The notes: generated by a model not told the origin, from the sequence alone. DNA of 57,828 nucleotides from Pseudomonadota bacterium (GCA_023388335.1 JAEWGL010000136.1:1-57828); one strand, 5' to 3'. Counted from the first letter of the stretch, positions 27,664 to 36,858 are shown. Numbers and translations are program-made.

Positions 27664-27727
27664 GCCCTGAACCTACCGCTTGCGCAGGTAGGCCCGGACT
27701 GGCCCCGCGATCAGGACTACGGCGCGA

Positions 27728-28774
27728 TCAGCTCAACGCATCCAGCAACGCCTGGTTCATCTCCGGCGTGCCAACGGTAATGCGCAGGAACTGCGCAATT
27801 CGCGCCTGCTTGAAATGCCGAACGATTACCCCTTGCTCACGCAGGCGCGCCGCCAGTTCGCCGGCATCCTGCTGCGGGTGGCGGGCGAAGATGAAGTTGG
27901 CCGCCGACGGCAGCACCTCGAAGCCACGCGCGGTGAGCGCCTCGACCAGCAGCTCGCGGCTGTCGATCACCTTGCGGCAGGTGGCCTCGAAGTACTCACG
28001 GTCCTCGAATGCCGCAGCGGCTCCGGCAATCGCCATGCGATCGAGCGGGTAGGAGTTGAAGCTGTTCTTGATCCGCTCCAAGGCTTCGATCAAGTCCGCA
28101 TGCCCCACGGCCAAGCCGACCCGCAGGCCCGCCAGCGAACGCGACTTGGACAGGGTCTGGGTGACCAACAGGTTGTCGTAGCGGTCCACCAGGCTGATGG
28201 CAGTCTGCCCGCCGAAGTCGATGTAGGCTTCGTCGACCACCACCACCGAATCCGGGTTGGCCTGCAACAGCTGCTCCACCGCTTCGAGCGGCAGCAGGCA
28301 GCCTGTCGGTGCATTGGGGTTGGGGAAAATGATCCCGGCGTTGGCCTTGCGGTAATCCTCGATGCGGATCTGGAACCGATCGTCCAGCGGCACCTGCTCG
28401 AATGGGATGCCATAGAGGCCGCAGTACACGGGATAGAAACTGTAGCTGACGTCCGGGAACAGCAGCGGGCCACCGTGCTGGAACAGGCCGTGGAAGATGT
28501 GTGCCAGCACCTCGTCGGAACCGTTACCCAGAAATACCTGGCGCGGCTGCACGCCGTAGTACTCGGCCACCGCCTGCTTGAGGCGATCGCCGTTGGGATC
28601 AGGGTACAGGCGCAGATCGTCGTTCAGCTCGCCACGCATGGCCTCCAGCGCCTTGGGCGACGGGCCGTAGGGGTTTTCGTTGGTGTTGAGCTTGACCAGG
28701 CGGCTCAGCTTGGGCTGCTCGCCCGGCACGTAGGGCACCAGGTCCTTGACGAAGGGACTCCAGAATCGGCTCAT
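27728..28774 (-). CDS. hisC: Histidinol-phosphate aminotransferase
   Basis: HisC converts imidazole-acetol phosphate to histidinol phosphate with glutamate as donor. The 348-residue PLP aminotransferase has LNTNENPYGPSP near the N-terminus, VVVDEAYIDFGGQ, and the PLP lysine in TLSKSRSLAGLRVG. It begins 2 bp after hisD and is the last gene of the hisG-hisD-hisC row. P. putida has further aminotransferases that can act on the same or aromatic substrates. Confidence 0.95.
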   Translation of the reverse strand: MSRFWSPFVKDLVPYVPGEQPKLSRLVKLNTNENPYGPSPKALEAMRGELNDDLRLYPDPNGDRLKQAVAEYYGVQPRQVFLGNGSDEVLAHIFHGLFQHGGPLLFPDVSYSFYPVYCGLYGIPFEQVPLDDRFQIRIEDYRKANAGIIFPNPNAPTGCLLPLEAVEQLLQANPDSVVVVDEAYIDFGGQTAISLVDRYDNLLVTQTLSKSRSLAGLRVGLAVGHADLIEALERIKNSFNSYPLDRMAIAGAAAAFEDREYFEATCRKVIDSRELLVEALTARGFEVLPSAANFIFARHPQQDAGELAARLREQGVIVRHFKQARIAQFLRITVGTPEMNQALLDALS

Positions 28775-28776
28775 GT

Positions 28777-30102
28777 TCAGTTCCCCTTCTTCTCGGTAAG
28801 GATACGGAATTCGGCGCTACGGGCGTGGGCGGTCAGCGACTCGCCTCGGGCCAGGACCGACGCGGTCTGCCCCAACTGCGAGGCGCCCTGCTCGGAGCAG
28901 AAAATGATCGACGAACGCTTCTGGAAGTCATAGACCCCCAGCGGCGAGGAAAAGCGCGCGGTGCCGGAGGTCGGCAAGACGTGGTTCGGGCCTGCGCAAT
29001 AGTCGCCCAGGGCCTCGCTGGTGTGGCGGCCCATGAAGATCGCCCCGGCGTGGCGGATGTGCGGCAGCCAGGCCTGCGGGTCGGCCACCGACAGCTCCAG
29101 GTGCTCGGGGGCGATGCGATTGGCCACCGCCATCGCCTGCTGCATGTCGCTGACCTGGATCAGCGCGCCGCGGCCGTTGATCGAGGTGCGGATGATCTCG
29201 GCGCGCTCCATGGTCGGCAGCAGCTTGTCGATGCTGGCGGCGACGCGGTCGAGGAAGTCGGCATCGGGGCTGACCAGGATCGCCTGGGCATCTTCGTCGT
29301 GCTCGGCCTGGGAGAACAGGTCCATGGCGATCCAGTCCGGGTCGGTCTGACCGTCGCACACCACGAGGATTTCCGAAGGACCGGCAATCATGTCGATGCC
29401 GACCTGGCCGAACACGTGGCGCTTGGCGGTGGCCACGTAGATGTTGCCGGGGCCGACGATCTTGTCGACCTGCGGCACGCTCTCGGTGCCATAGGCCAGG
29501 GCCGCGACCGCCTGGGCGCCACCGACGGTGAACACGCGATCGACACCGGCGATGCAGGCGGCGGCCAGCACCAGCTCATTGACCTCGCCACGTGGGGTCG
29601 GCACGACCATGACCACTTCGCCGACACCGGCCACTTTCGCGGGGATCGCGTTCATCAGCACCGACGACGGATAGGACGCCTTGCCACCCGGCACATACAG
29701 GCCAGCACGGTCCAGCGGCGTGACCTTTTGCCCCAGCACGGTGCCGTCGGCCTCGGTGTACTGCCAGGAGTCCTGCTTCTGCCGCTCATGGTAGTTGCGC
29801 ACGCGAGAGGCGGCGGTTTCCAAGGCCTCGCGCTGGGCTGGGGTAATACGGGTCAGGGCCAGCTCCAGGCGCTCGCGGCCAAGGATCAGGTCTTCGATGC
29901 GGGTGGCCTGGACGCCATCGAAGCGCTGGGTGAATTCCACCAGCGCCGAGTCGCCGCGCTCGCGCACGGCCTTGATGATGTCCAGCACGCGCTGGTTGAC
30001 CGCCTCATCGGATACGCTCTCCCAGCTCAGCAGATGATCCAGATGTCGGGCGAAATCCGGGTCGGCGGCATTGAGACGGGCGATAGCAGTGGACACGGTC
30101 AT
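28777..30102 (-). CDS. hisD: Histidinol dehydrogenase
   Basis: HisD oxidises histidinol to histidine in two NAD-dependent steps. The 441-residue length is right for the family. Recognisable segments are YVPGGKASYPSSVLM, then VDKIVGPGNIYVATAKR, AGPSEILVV, and the metal-site region QAEHDEDAQAILV. Its start codon is at 30102, 126 bp after hisG, a gap large enough for an internal promoter. It is followed almost immediately by hisC. Confidence 0.97.
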   Translation of the reverse strand: MTVSTAIARLNAADPDFARHLDHLLSWESVSDEAVNQRVLDIIKAVRERGDSALVEFTQRFDGVQATRIEDLILGRERLELALTRITPAQREALETAASRVRNYHERQKQDSWQYTEADGTVLGQKVTPLDRAGLYVPGGKASYPSSVLMNAIPAKVAGVGEVVMVVPTPRGEVNELVLAAACIAGVDRVFTVGGAQAVAALAYGTESVPQVDKIVGPGNIYVATAKRHVFGQVGIDMIAGPSEILVVCDGQTDPDWIAMDLFSQAEHDEDAQAILVSPDADFLDRVAASIDKLLPTMERAEIIRTSINGRGALIQVSDMQQAMAVANRIAPEHLELSVADPQAWLPHIRHAGAIFMGRHTSEALGDYCAGPNHVLPTSGTARFSSPLGVYDFQKRSSIIFCSEQGASQLGQTASVLARGESLTAHARSAEFRILTEKKGN

Positions 30103-30228
30103 GGCGAGGGCCTCGATTATTAGCGAATGCTCAGGCGCCCTAGGCTACCAGTCCATCCGCGCGGGCACCCGAGAATAAAGGCTATGACGCGGATAGACGG
30201 GCGCGACGGCAGAGGTCGCGCACGGAAG

Positions 30229-30864
30229 TCAGCCGCGGTGTCGCGATTCGACCGCTTGGCGCAGCGTGTCGATCAGGCTCTGGATGCGGGCATGCTGCAT
30301 CTTCATCGAAGCCTTGTTGACCACCAGGCGGGAGGTGATGTCGGCGATCCAATCCTGGGGTTCCAGGCCGTTGGCACGGAGGGTATTGCCGGTGTCGACA
30401 ACGTCGATGATCTTGTCGGCCAGGCCGATCAGCGGGGCCAGTTCCATCGAGCCGTACAGCTTGATGATATCGACCTGGCGACCCTGTTCGGCATAGTAGC
30501 GCTTGGCGACATTGACGAACTTGGTGGCCACGCGCAGGCGCCCCGTGGGCTCAGGCGCACCGACCGCGCCGGCGGTCATCAGCTTGCAGCGGGCGATCTG
30601 CAGGTCCAGCGGCTCGTACAGACCCTGGCCGCCGTACTCCATCAGCACGTCCTTGCCCGCCACGCCGAGGTCGGCGGCGCCATGCTCGACATAGGTCGGC
30701 ACGTCGGTGGCACGCACGATGAGCAGGCGCACATCGTCCTGGGTCGTGGGAATGATCAGCTTGCGGCTCTTGTCCGGATTCTCGGTCGGCACGATACCGG
30801 CCTCGGCCAGCAGCGGCAGGGTATCGTCGAGAATTCGGCCCTTGGATAGCGCGATGGTCAACAT
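30229..30864 (-). CDS. hisG: ATP phosphoribosyltransferase, short form
   Basis: HisG condenses ATP and PRPP to phosphoribosyl-ATP, the first committed step of histidine synthesis. At 211 residues this is the short form (HisGS), which lacks the C-terminal histidine-binding domain and needs the HisZ subunit. HisZ is not in this window. The start MLTIALSKGRILDDTLPLL and the PRPP loop VVDTGNTLRANGL are typical. A 9-bp hairpin at 30896-30916 separates it from murA. Confidence 0.96.
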   Translation of the reverse strand: MLTIALSKGRILDDTLPLLAEAGIVPTENPDKSRKLIIPTTQDDVRLLIVRATDVPTYVEHGAADLGVAGKDVLMEYGGQGLYEPLDLQIARCKLMTAGAVGAPEPTGRLRVATKFVNVAKRYYAEQGRQVDIIKLYGSMELAPLIGLADKIIDVVDTGNTLRANGLEPQDWIADITSRLVVNKASMKMQHARIQSLIDTLRQAVESRHRG

Positions 30865-30895
30865 GGGAAACGTCGGTCCTTAAGCGGCTACAGCT

Positions 30896-30916
30896 AGCCG
30901 GGCCATAGGCCCGGCT
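30896..30916 (-). repeat. 9-bp hairpin between murA and hisG
   Basis: AGCCGGGCC (30896-30904) and GGCCCGGCT (30908-30916) are perfect complements with an ATA loop. No T-run follows in the murA direction. It could weaken read-through or mark an mRNA processing point between murA and hisG. Confidence 0.6.
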
Positions 30917-30956
30917 GCATTCGGTTCGGCTGGCGCGTCCCTGCGCCGGTCACAGG

Positions 30957-32222
30957 CTAGCCCGGTACGCGACGGATCTTCGCGCCCAGCATCTGCAGTT
31001 TTTCCTCGATGCACTCGTAACCACGGTCGATGTGGTAGATGCGGTCGATCAGCGTGTCACCGTCGGCAACCAGGGCCGACAGGACCAGGCTGGCCGATGC
31101 CCGCAGGTCGGTCGCCATGACCGGCGCGCCCTTGAGCGACTTGGTCCCGGTGACGATCGCGGTGTTGCCCTCGACCTGGATTTGCGCGCCCATGCGGTGC
31201 ATCTCGTAGACGTGCATGAAGCGGTTTTCGAAGATCGTCTCGATCACCGCGCCGGTGCCTTCGGCAATGGCGTTGAGCGAGATGAACTGCGCCTGCATGT
31301 CGGTCGGGAACGCCGGGTACGGGGCGGTACGCAGGTTGACGGCCTTCGGCCGCTTGCCGTGCATGTTCAGCTCGATCCAGTCTTCACCGGTGGTGATGTC
31401 GGCGCCGGCCTCCTTGAGCTTCTCGAGGACGGCTTCAAGGATGGTCGGATCGGTGTCCTTGACCTTGACGCGACCACCGGTGACGGCGGCGGCGACCAGG
31501 TAGGTGCCAGTCTCGATACGGTCGGGCATCACCCGGTAGGTGGCCGAGTGCAGGCGCTCGACGCCATCGATGGTGATGGTGTCGCTGCCGGCGCCCTGAA
31601 CCTTGGCGCCCATGGCGTTGAGGAAGTTGGCCAGGTCGACCACTTCCGGCTCGCGCGCGGCGTTCTGCAGGACACTGCGGCCCTTGGCCAACGCGGCCGC
31701 CATCATGATGTTCTCGGTACCGGTCACACTGACGGTATCGAAGAAGAAGTGCGCGCCGCGCAGGCCGCCCTCAGGTGCCTGAGCCTTGATGTAGCCACCC
31801 TCGACCTCGATCTTCGCACCCATGGCTTCAAGACCGCGGATGTGCAGGTCGACCGGACGCGAACCGATGGCGCAACCACCCGGCAGGGCGACTTCGGCCT
31901 TGCCGAAGCGCGCAACCATTGGCCCGAGCACGAGGATCGAGGCACGCATGGTCTTGACCAGCTCATAGGGAGCGACCAGGGTCTTGATGGTACGCGGGTC
32001 GATTTCCACGGCCAGCTTTTCGTCGATCACAGGCTCGATGCCCATGCGCCCGAACAGCTCGATCATGGTGGTGATGTCGTGCAGGTGCGGCAGGTTGCCG
32101 ACCGTGACCGGGCCATCGGCCAGCAGTGTCGCGGCAAGAATCGGCAGGGCGGCGTTCTTCGCCCCGGAAATGCGAATTTCGCCATCAAGGCGAACGCCGC
32201 CAGTAATAATCAGTTTGTCCAT
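30957..32222 (-). CDS. murA: UDP-N-acetylglucosamine 1-carboxyvinyltransferase MurA
   Basis: MurA adds enolpyruvate to UDP-GlcNAc, the first committed step of peptidoglycan synthesis and the target of fosfomycin. The 421-residue enzyme has the N-terminal ISGAKNAALPILAATLL, with the essential lysine in KNAA. The fosfomycin-reactive cysteine is seen in LPGGCAIGSRPVDLH. It starts 23 bp after ibaG, and this pairing is common in gamma-proteobacteria. Confidence 0.97.
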   Translation of the reverse strand: MDKLIITGGVRLDGEIRISGAKNAALPILAATLLADGPVTVGNLPHLHDITTMIELFGRMGIEPVIDEKLAVEIDPRTIKTLVAPYELVKTMRASILVLGPMVARFGKAEVALPGGCAIGSRPVDLHIRGLEAMGAKIEVEGGYIKAQAPEGGLRGAHFFFDTVSVTGTENIMMAAALAKGRSVLQNAAREPEVVDLANFLNAMGAKVQGAGSDTITIDGVERLHSATYRVMPDRIETGTYLVAAAVTGGRVKVKDTDPTILEAVLEKLKEAGADITTGEDWIELNMHGKRPKAVNLRTAPYPAFPTDMQAQFISLNAIAEGTGAVIETIFENRFMHVYEMHRMGAQIQVEGNTAIVTGTKSLKGAPVMATDLRASASLVLSALVADGDTLIDRIYHIDRGYECIEEKLQMLGAKIRRVPG

Positions 32223-32245
32223 TGGAATCTCGCCGCCAAGTTGGC

Positions 32246-32485
32246 TCAGGTGCGCTCAGCCCAGGCTGCGCTGCTGAAAAATTTCATGGTTACCGCATGG
32301 ATGCTACCGTCGGCGATCCACGGGTTCAGGTGAGCATAGACCGCCTGCTGGCGCTTGACCGGGCTCAGGCCGGCCAGCTCGTCGCTGATCACGTTCAACT
32401 GGAAGTTGCAGCCTTCGCCTTCAACTTCGACCCGGGTTCCCGGCAATTTTTCTTCAAGGAAGCTCTTAACTTCTACGGCCTGCAT
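32246..32485 (-). CDS. ibaG: BolA-family protein IbaG
   Basis: IbaG is a small BolA-like protein thought to work with monothiol glutaredoxin in iron-sulfur handling and acid stress. The 79-residue sequence starts MQAVEVKSFLEEKLPGTRVE and has the BolA loop RQQAVYAHLNPWI followed by HAVTMKFFS. ATG 32485 is the family start; a longer in-frame frame upstream crosses the promoter and mlaB terminator. It sits between mlaB and murA, as in many gamma-proteobacteria. Confidence 0.93.
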   Translation of the reverse strand: MQAVEVKSFLEEKLPGTRVEVEGEGCNFQLNVISDELAGLSPVKRQQAVYAHLNPWIADGSIHAVTMKFFSSAAWAERT

Positions 32486-32524
32486 GCTCAACCTCAATCG
32501 GCGCCCTGTGCGCGCGGGTCGGCC

Positions 32525-32553
32525 ATCATACAAAAAAGCCCCCCGCCTGCGAA
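32525..32553 (-). promoter_or_regulatory. Candidate ibaG-murA promoter
   Basis: On the minus strand TTCGCA (32553-32548) and TATGAT (32530-32525) are 17 bp apart. The start would be near 32518, 33 bp before the ibaG ATG. The spacer contains the T-run of the upstream mlaB terminator, so the two elements are superimposed. Confidence 0.5.
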
Positions 32554-32584
32554 CCCCATGAACGAGCGCGCTGACCGAGGGGCC
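32532..32584 (-). terminator. Candidate terminator after mlaB
   Basis: On the minus strand GGCCCC (32584-32579) can pair with GGGGCT (32542-32537), including one G-T pair, followed by T6 at 32537-32532. The loop is long (about 36 nt), so its strength is doubtful. If active, it separates the mla operon from ibaG-murA. Confidence 0.4.
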
Positions 32585-32603
32585 ATTCACATGCGACAGG
32601 CCA

Positions 32604-32906
32604 TCAGCCTGCCAGCACTTCGTCCAGGTCGTAGACCTGAGCGATTTCCCGCATGTCTTCAGGTATGTGGCGCAGCTCGCAGGTCTTGCCTGCGGCCTGG
32701 GCGTCACGCATGAACGCCAGCAGCAACGACAGGCCAACGCTGGAGGACTTCGCCACCGCCGAGCAATCGAGTACCAGGCGCGGCGCGCGGCAGGCGCCGA
32801 TCAGCGCCTTGCCGTCCTTGCGCAGGCCCGGGCCGCTGCGGTAATCGAGCACGCCGGCCAGGCGCAGGACGCCGGGCTCGGCCATGCTCACGCCAGCCTC
32901 GCTCAT
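32604..32906 (-). CDS. mlaB: STAS-domain protein MlaB
   Basis: MlaB is the cytosolic STAS subunit that stabilises the MlaFEDB phospholipid transporter at the inner membrane. The 100-residue protein has a single STAS fold: LRLAGVLDYRSGPGLRKDG, then LVLDCSAVAKSSSVGLSLLL, where the serine cluster sits at the usual STAS phospho-site position. ATG 32906 overlaps the mlaC stop as ATGA, so translation is coupled. It is the last gene of mlaFEDCB. Confidence 0.9.
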   Translation of the reverse strand: MSEAGVSMAEPGVLRLAGVLDYRSGPGLRKDGKALIGACRAPRLVLDCSAVAKSSSVGLSLLLAFMRDAQAAGKTCELRHIPEDMREIAQVYDLDEVLAG

Positions 32907-33556
32907 TGCACTTCCTTCTCGGGCGATTGCTCGGCGGCCTGCTTGGCCTTGGCCACTTCGCCTGCCCAACCGTCGATGGTCTTGTCCAGGTCGTTGCCAT
33001 TGCGCGCCATGGCATCGGCGAACTGGTCGCGGAACAGCTTGCCGATGTTGATGCCGTTGACGATGACGTTACGCACTTTCCACTCGCCGCCGATCTTCTC
33101 CAGGGTGTAGGACACCGGATAGACCGCACCATTGTTGCCGGTCACCTTCATGCCGACGCTGGTACGCTCGCCGCTCTCGTCCTTGGCCGGATCGACGGTG
33201 ATGCCCTGGTTGTTGTATTCCAGCAAGGCGTTGCCATAGAACTGCATCAGGCTGCGCTTGAAGTTTTCCTGGAAGCGCTGCATCTGCGCAGGGGTGGCCT
33301 TGCGCGAATACTTGACGGTCATGATGCTCTTGGAGATGCCATCGGCATCCACGACGGGTGCGAGGATCGTGTTGAGCGCCTCGTAGAAGGCCTCGCGGTT
33401 GCCCTTGTAGGTTTCCTTGTTGGCTTCCAGGTCGGCCAGCAATTTGTCGGTGGTGCCCTGGATCACGTCATGGGCCGATTGCCCGGGAGCCGCCAGGGTC
33501 AGCATCGGCAGGGCCGCCAGCAGGACCAGCAGGCCACGTCGCAGGATTGAGATCAT
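32903..33556 (-). CDS. mlaC: Periplasmic phospholipid-binding protein MlaC
   Basis: MlaC ferries phospholipids across the periplasm between the outer-membrane MlaA complex and the inner-membrane MlaFEDB complex. The 217-residue product has a signal peptide (MISILRRGLLVLLAALPMLT, cleavage near LAAPGQSA). The body is the Tgt2/MlaC fold with NAVNPKR-like FYEALNTILAPVVD and RFQENFKRSLMQFYGNAL. The C-terminal tail KAKQAAEQSPEKEVQ is charged and probably flexible. Confidence 0.93.
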   Translation of the reverse strand: MISILRRGLLVLLAALPMLTLAAPGQSAHDVIQGTTDKLLADLEANKETYKGNREAFYEALNTILAPVVDADGISKSIMTVKYSRKATPAQMQRFQENFKRSLMQFYGNALLEYNNQGITVDPAKDESGERTSVGMKVTGNNGAVYPVSYTLEKIGGEWKVRNVIVNGINIGKLFRDQFADAMARNGNDLDKTIDGWAGEVAKAKQAAEQSPEKEVQ

Positions 33557-33565
33557 GAAAACTCC

Positions 33566-34033
33566 TTATTTAGCTTCTTTGCCAACGGAATTGAGCAGAA
33601 ACTTGCCAATCAGATCTTCCAGCACCAGGGACGACTGCGTGTCATGGATGGTATCGCCATCCTTGAGCACACGGTCTTCGCCGCCAACACTGACGCCGAT
33701 GTACTTTTCGCCGAGCAACCCGGCGGTCAGGATCGAGGCAGTCGAATCGGTCGGCAGGTTATCGACCGTCTGGTCCAACTGCAGCGTCACCCGACCGGTG
33801 TAGGAATCACGATCCAGGTCGATGGCCGTGACCTTGCCGATGGTCACACCGGCCATGGTCACTTTAGCTCTGACCGTCAAACCGGCGATATTGTCGAAGT
33901 AAGCGTAAACTTTATACGTATCGCTGCTCGGGCTGGCGGACAGGCCGCTGACGCGCAAGGCCAGCAGGAGCAGCGCCAGGATCCCGGCCAGAAGGAACAG
34001 GCCGACACCGATTTCCAGGGTGCGGTTTTGCAT
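33566..34033 (-). CDS. mlaD: MCE-domain protein MlaD
   Basis: MlaD is the membrane-anchored MCE subunit whose hexameric ring forms the periplasmic lipid channel of MlaFEDB. The 155-residue protein has one N-terminal membrane helix (IGVGLFLLAGILALLLLAL, residues 8-26). The MCE domain is YKVYAYFDNIAGLTVRAKV, then VTMAGVTIGKV and SILTAGLLGEKYIGV. Its ATG overlaps the mlaE stop as TGATG. Confidence 0.95.
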   Translation of the reverse strand: MQNRTLEIGVGLFLLAGILALLLLALRVSGLSASPSSDTYKVYAYFDNIAGLTVRAKVTMAGVTIGKVTAIDLDRDSYTGRVTLQLDQTVDNLPTDSTASILTAGLLGEKYIGVSVGGEDRVLKDGDTIHDTQSSLVLEDLIGKFLLNSVGKEAK

Positions 34034-34830
34034 CAGAAATCTCCAAACATCAAGGCGGTCAAAATAAAGTCCAGACCCAGGACTGCCAACGAGGCATAGA
34101 CCACGGTCTTGGTGGTGGCACGACTGATCCCTTCTGAGGTGGGCTCGCAGTCGTAGCCCTGGAACACGGCGATCCAGGTGACGACGAAGGCGAACACCAG
34201 GCTCTTGACCAGGCCATTGAGCACGTCGTCGGTGAACGAGACACTGTTCTGCATGTTCGACCAGAACGACCCCTCATAGACTCCCAGCCAGTCGACGGCG
34301 ACCCAGGACCCTCCCCAGATACCGACCACGCTGAAGATCAGCGCCAGCAGCGGCAATGAGATGAAGCCAGCCCAAAGGCGCGGGGCGACGATGTACTTGA
34401 GAGGGTCGACGCCGATCATTTCAAGGCTCGACAGCTGTTCGGTGGACTTCATGTTGCCGATCTCTGCGGTCAACGCAGAACCTGCCCGGCCGGCAAACAG
34501 CAGGGCGGTGACCACCGGTCCGAGCTCACGCAGCAGGGTCAGGGCGACCATCTGCCCGACCGCCTGCTCCGAGCCGTACTTGGTCAGGATGCTGTAGCCC
34601 TGCAGCGCCAGTACCATGCCGATGAACACGCCGGACACGACGATGATCGCCAGCGACATCACGCCCACCGAATAGAGCTGCTTGACCAACAGCTGGAAAC
34701 TGCCGCCGATACCGCCACGGCCGATCAGCGCATGACCGAGGAACAGGCAGGAGCGGCCCAGCACGGCCACGATGTCGATCGCCGAGCGGCCGAACAGGCG
34801 GACACGTTCGAGTAAGGATTTCTTGCGCAT
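34033..34830 (-). CDS. mlaE: Phospholipid ABC transporter permease MlaE
   Basis: MlaE is the permease dimer of the MlaFEDB complex. The 265-residue polytopic protein has the family segment GYSILTKYGSEQAVGQMVAL, then ELGPVVTALLFAGRAGSALTA and ERIG-like EIGNMKSTEQLSSLEMIGV. ATG 34830 overlaps the mlaF stop as TGATG; a TTG one codon upstream is not needed. The last helices flank FVVTWIAVFQGYDCEPTSEG, a conserved cytosolic loop. Confidence 0.95.
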   Translation of the reverse strand: MRKKSLLERVRLFGRSAIDIVAVLGRSCLFLGHALIGRGGIGGSFQLLVKQLYSVGVMSLAIIVVSGVFIGMVLALQGYSILTKYGSEQAVGQMVALTLLRELGPVVTALLFAGRAGSALTAEIGNMKSTEQLSSLEMIGVDPLKYIVAPRLWAGFISLPLLALIFSVVGIWGGSWVAVDWLGVYEGSFWSNMQNSVSFTDDVLNGLVKSLVFAFVVTWIAVFQGYDCEPTSEGISRATTKTVVYASLAVLGLDFILTALMFGDF

Positions 34831-35639
34831 CAACGCGCTCCCAGCAAATCGGCGCGGTAGTCAGGCGCAGGAAAATGAAACGGCACAGGACCGTCAGGAT
34901 CGCCCTTCATGAATTGGCGGATACGCGGGTTGTCCGAGCCCATCAGTTCGGCAGGCGTACCCTGACCCAGCACCTGGCCATCACCGACCACATAGAGGTA
35001 GTCGGCGATGCTCGCCGTCTCGGCCAGGTCATGGGAAACCACGATGCTGGTGATGCCCAGGGCATCGTTGAGCAAGCGGATCAGGCGCACCAGCACACCC
35101 ATGGCGATCGGGTCCTGACCGACGAAAGGCTCGTCATACATGAGAATCTGTGGGTCCAGGGCGATAGCCCGGGCCAGTGCGACGCGGCGCTTCATGCCGC
35201 CGGAAAGCTCGTCGGGCATCAGCTCGATGGCGCCACGCAGCCCGACCGCCTGCAGCTTCATCAGCACGATGTCGCGAATCATCTCATCCGACAGCTGGGT
35301 GTGCACGCGCAGCGGGAAGGCGACGTTCTCGAAGACATCGAGGTCGGTGAACAGCGCGCCGCTCTGGAACAGTACGCCCATCTGCTTGCGGGCGTCGAAC
35401 AGATCGCCGCGCGACAATGTCGGCAGGTTCTGCCCGGCCACCCACACCTCGCCACTGGACGGACGCAGCTGCGCGCCCATCAGGCGCAGCAGCGTGGTCT
35501 TGCCACATCCGGAAGGCCCCATGATACCGGTAACCTTGCCGCGGGGAATACGTATGTCGACATTGTTGAAAATGCTGCGCGAACCGCGCTTGAAGGTGAC
35601 GCCCTTCAACTCGACCGCGTAGGCGCTATCCACACTCAT
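34830..35639 (-). CDS. mlaF: Phospholipid ABC transporter ATPase MlaF
   Basis: MlaF is the ATPase that powers the MlaFEDB phospholipid transporter. The 269-residue ABC protein has Walker A GPSGCGKTT near residue 42, signature LSGGMKRR and Walker B ILMYDEPFVGQDPIAM. It starts the leftward mlaFEDCB operon. The next gene on the right, kdsD, is divergent, leaving 244 bp for two promoters. Confidence 0.95.
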   Translation of the reverse strand: MSVDSAYAVELKGVTFKRGSRSIFNNVDIRIPRGKVTGIMGPSGCGKTTLLRLMGAQLRPSSGEVWVAGQNLPTLSRGDLFDARKQMGVLFQSGALFTDLDVFENVAFPLRVHTQLSDEMIRDIVLMKLQAVGLRGAIELMPDELSGGMKRRVALARAIALDPQILMYDEPFVGQDPIAMGVLVRLIRLLNDALGITSIVVSHDLAETASIADYLYVVGDGQVLGQGTPAELMGSDNPRIRQFMKGDPDGPVPFHFPAPDYRADLLGAR

Positions 35640-35844
35640 CTAGACTCCTTGCGATGCGGCCTCGTCAACTAGACGTCTGCCCCCATCATGGAGGCACACA
35701 CGCCCCCGAGCGGGCCGGACAGCGGCGAACTATATCACCGCAGACAGCCCCGCCCCAAGGCCATCGCCGCACTCGTTCAGCCCGCCGACAGGCTGCCGAG
35801 CCCGCGCGTGACAATCACAGGATGAGGCTTTCGCCCATTGCCGG

Positions 35845-35850
35845 TATAAT
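35845..35850 (+). promoter_or_regulatory. Candidate -10 element for kdsD
   Basis: A perfect TATAAT lies at 35845-35850, 34 bp before the kdsD ATG. No good -35 is seen 16-18 bp upstream, so an activator or extended contacts may be needed. The rest of the mlaF/kdsD gap shows no gene. Confidence 0.4.
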
Positions 35851-35883
35851 CGTCGCCTTTCATCAGGCATTCCTCTTTCAGAC

Positions 35884-36858
35884 ATGAGCCAATCCAGCGA
35901 GCTGATCCAATCCGCCCAGCGCACCCTGCGCCTGGAACTCGAGGCCGTAGAGGGCCTGCTGGCCCGTATCGACGCCAGTTTCGTCAAGGCGTGCGAGATG
36001 ATCCTGGCCAGCACCGGACGGGTCGTCGTGCTCGGCATGGGCAAGTCGGGCCACATCGCCAACAAGATCGCTGCCACCCTGGCCAGCACTGGCACCCCCG
36101 CGTTCTTCGTGCACCCGGCCGAGGCCAGCCACGGCGACATGGGCATGATCACCCGTGACGACGTCATCCTCGCCCTGTCCAATTCCGGCAGTACGGCCGA
36201 AATCATCACCCTGTTGCCGCTGATCAAGCGCCTGGGTATCCAACTGGTCAGCCTGACCGGCAATCCCGACTCGCCCCTGGCCCAGGCTGCCGAGGTCAAC
36301 CTGGATGCCCGGGTGGCCCACGAGGCCTGTCCGCTGAACCTGGCGCCGACCTCGTCGACCACGGCGGCCCTGGTCCTGGGTGACGCCCTGGCAATCGCCT
36401 TGCTTGAGGCACGCGGCTTCACCGCCGAGGATTTCGCCTTTTCGCACCCCGGTGGCGCCCTGGGTCGCCGCCTGCTGCTAAAAGTCGAGAACGTCATGCA
36501 TTCGGGCGGCGAGCTGCCGCTGGTAACGCGCGGAACACTGCTCAAGGACGCGCTTTTTGAAATGTCTCGCAAAGGTCTTGGCATGACCGTCATCGCAGAA
36601 GCCGACGGACGGTTAGCCGGGATCTTCACCGACGGTGATCTGCGCCGCAGCCTTGACCGCAACATCGACGTACACAAGACCCGCATCGATGAGGTCATGA
36701 CCGTCCACGGCAAGACTGCCCGGCCGGACATGCTCGCCGCCGAGGCCCTGAAAATCATGGAAGACCACAAGATCGGCGCGCTGGTGGTGGTCGACAAGGA
36801 CGACCGCCCGACCGGCGCCCTGAACATGCACGACCTGCTGCGCGCTGGAGTGATGTGA
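35884..36858 (+). CDS. kdsD: Arabinose-5-phosphate isomerase KdsD
   Basis: KdsD converts ribulose 5-phosphate to arabinose 5-phosphate, the first step of Kdo synthesis for LPS. The 324-residue protein has an N-terminal SIS domain (VVVLGMGKSGHIANKIAATL, then HGDMGMITRDD and SNSGSTAEI) and two C-terminal CBS repeats from about residue 205. It leads kdsD-kdsC-lptC-lptA-lptB, a conserved LPS operon. Its stop overlaps the kdsC ATG as TGATG. Confidence 0.96.
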   Translation: MSQSSELIQSAQRTLRLELEAVEGLLARIDASFVKACEMILASTGRVVVLGMGKSGHIANKIAATLASTGTPAFFVHPAEASHGDMGMITRDDVILALSNSGSTAEIITLLPLIKRLGIQLVSLTGNPDSPLAQAAEVNLDARVAHEACPLNLAPTSSTTAALVLGDALAIALLEARGFTAEDFAFSHPGGALGRRLLLKVENVMHSGGELPLVTRGTLLKDALFEMSRKGLGMTVIAEADGRLAGIFTDGDLRRSLDRNIDVHKTRIDEVMTVHGKTARPDMLAAEALKIMEDHKIGALVVVDKDDRPTGALNMHDLLRAGVM

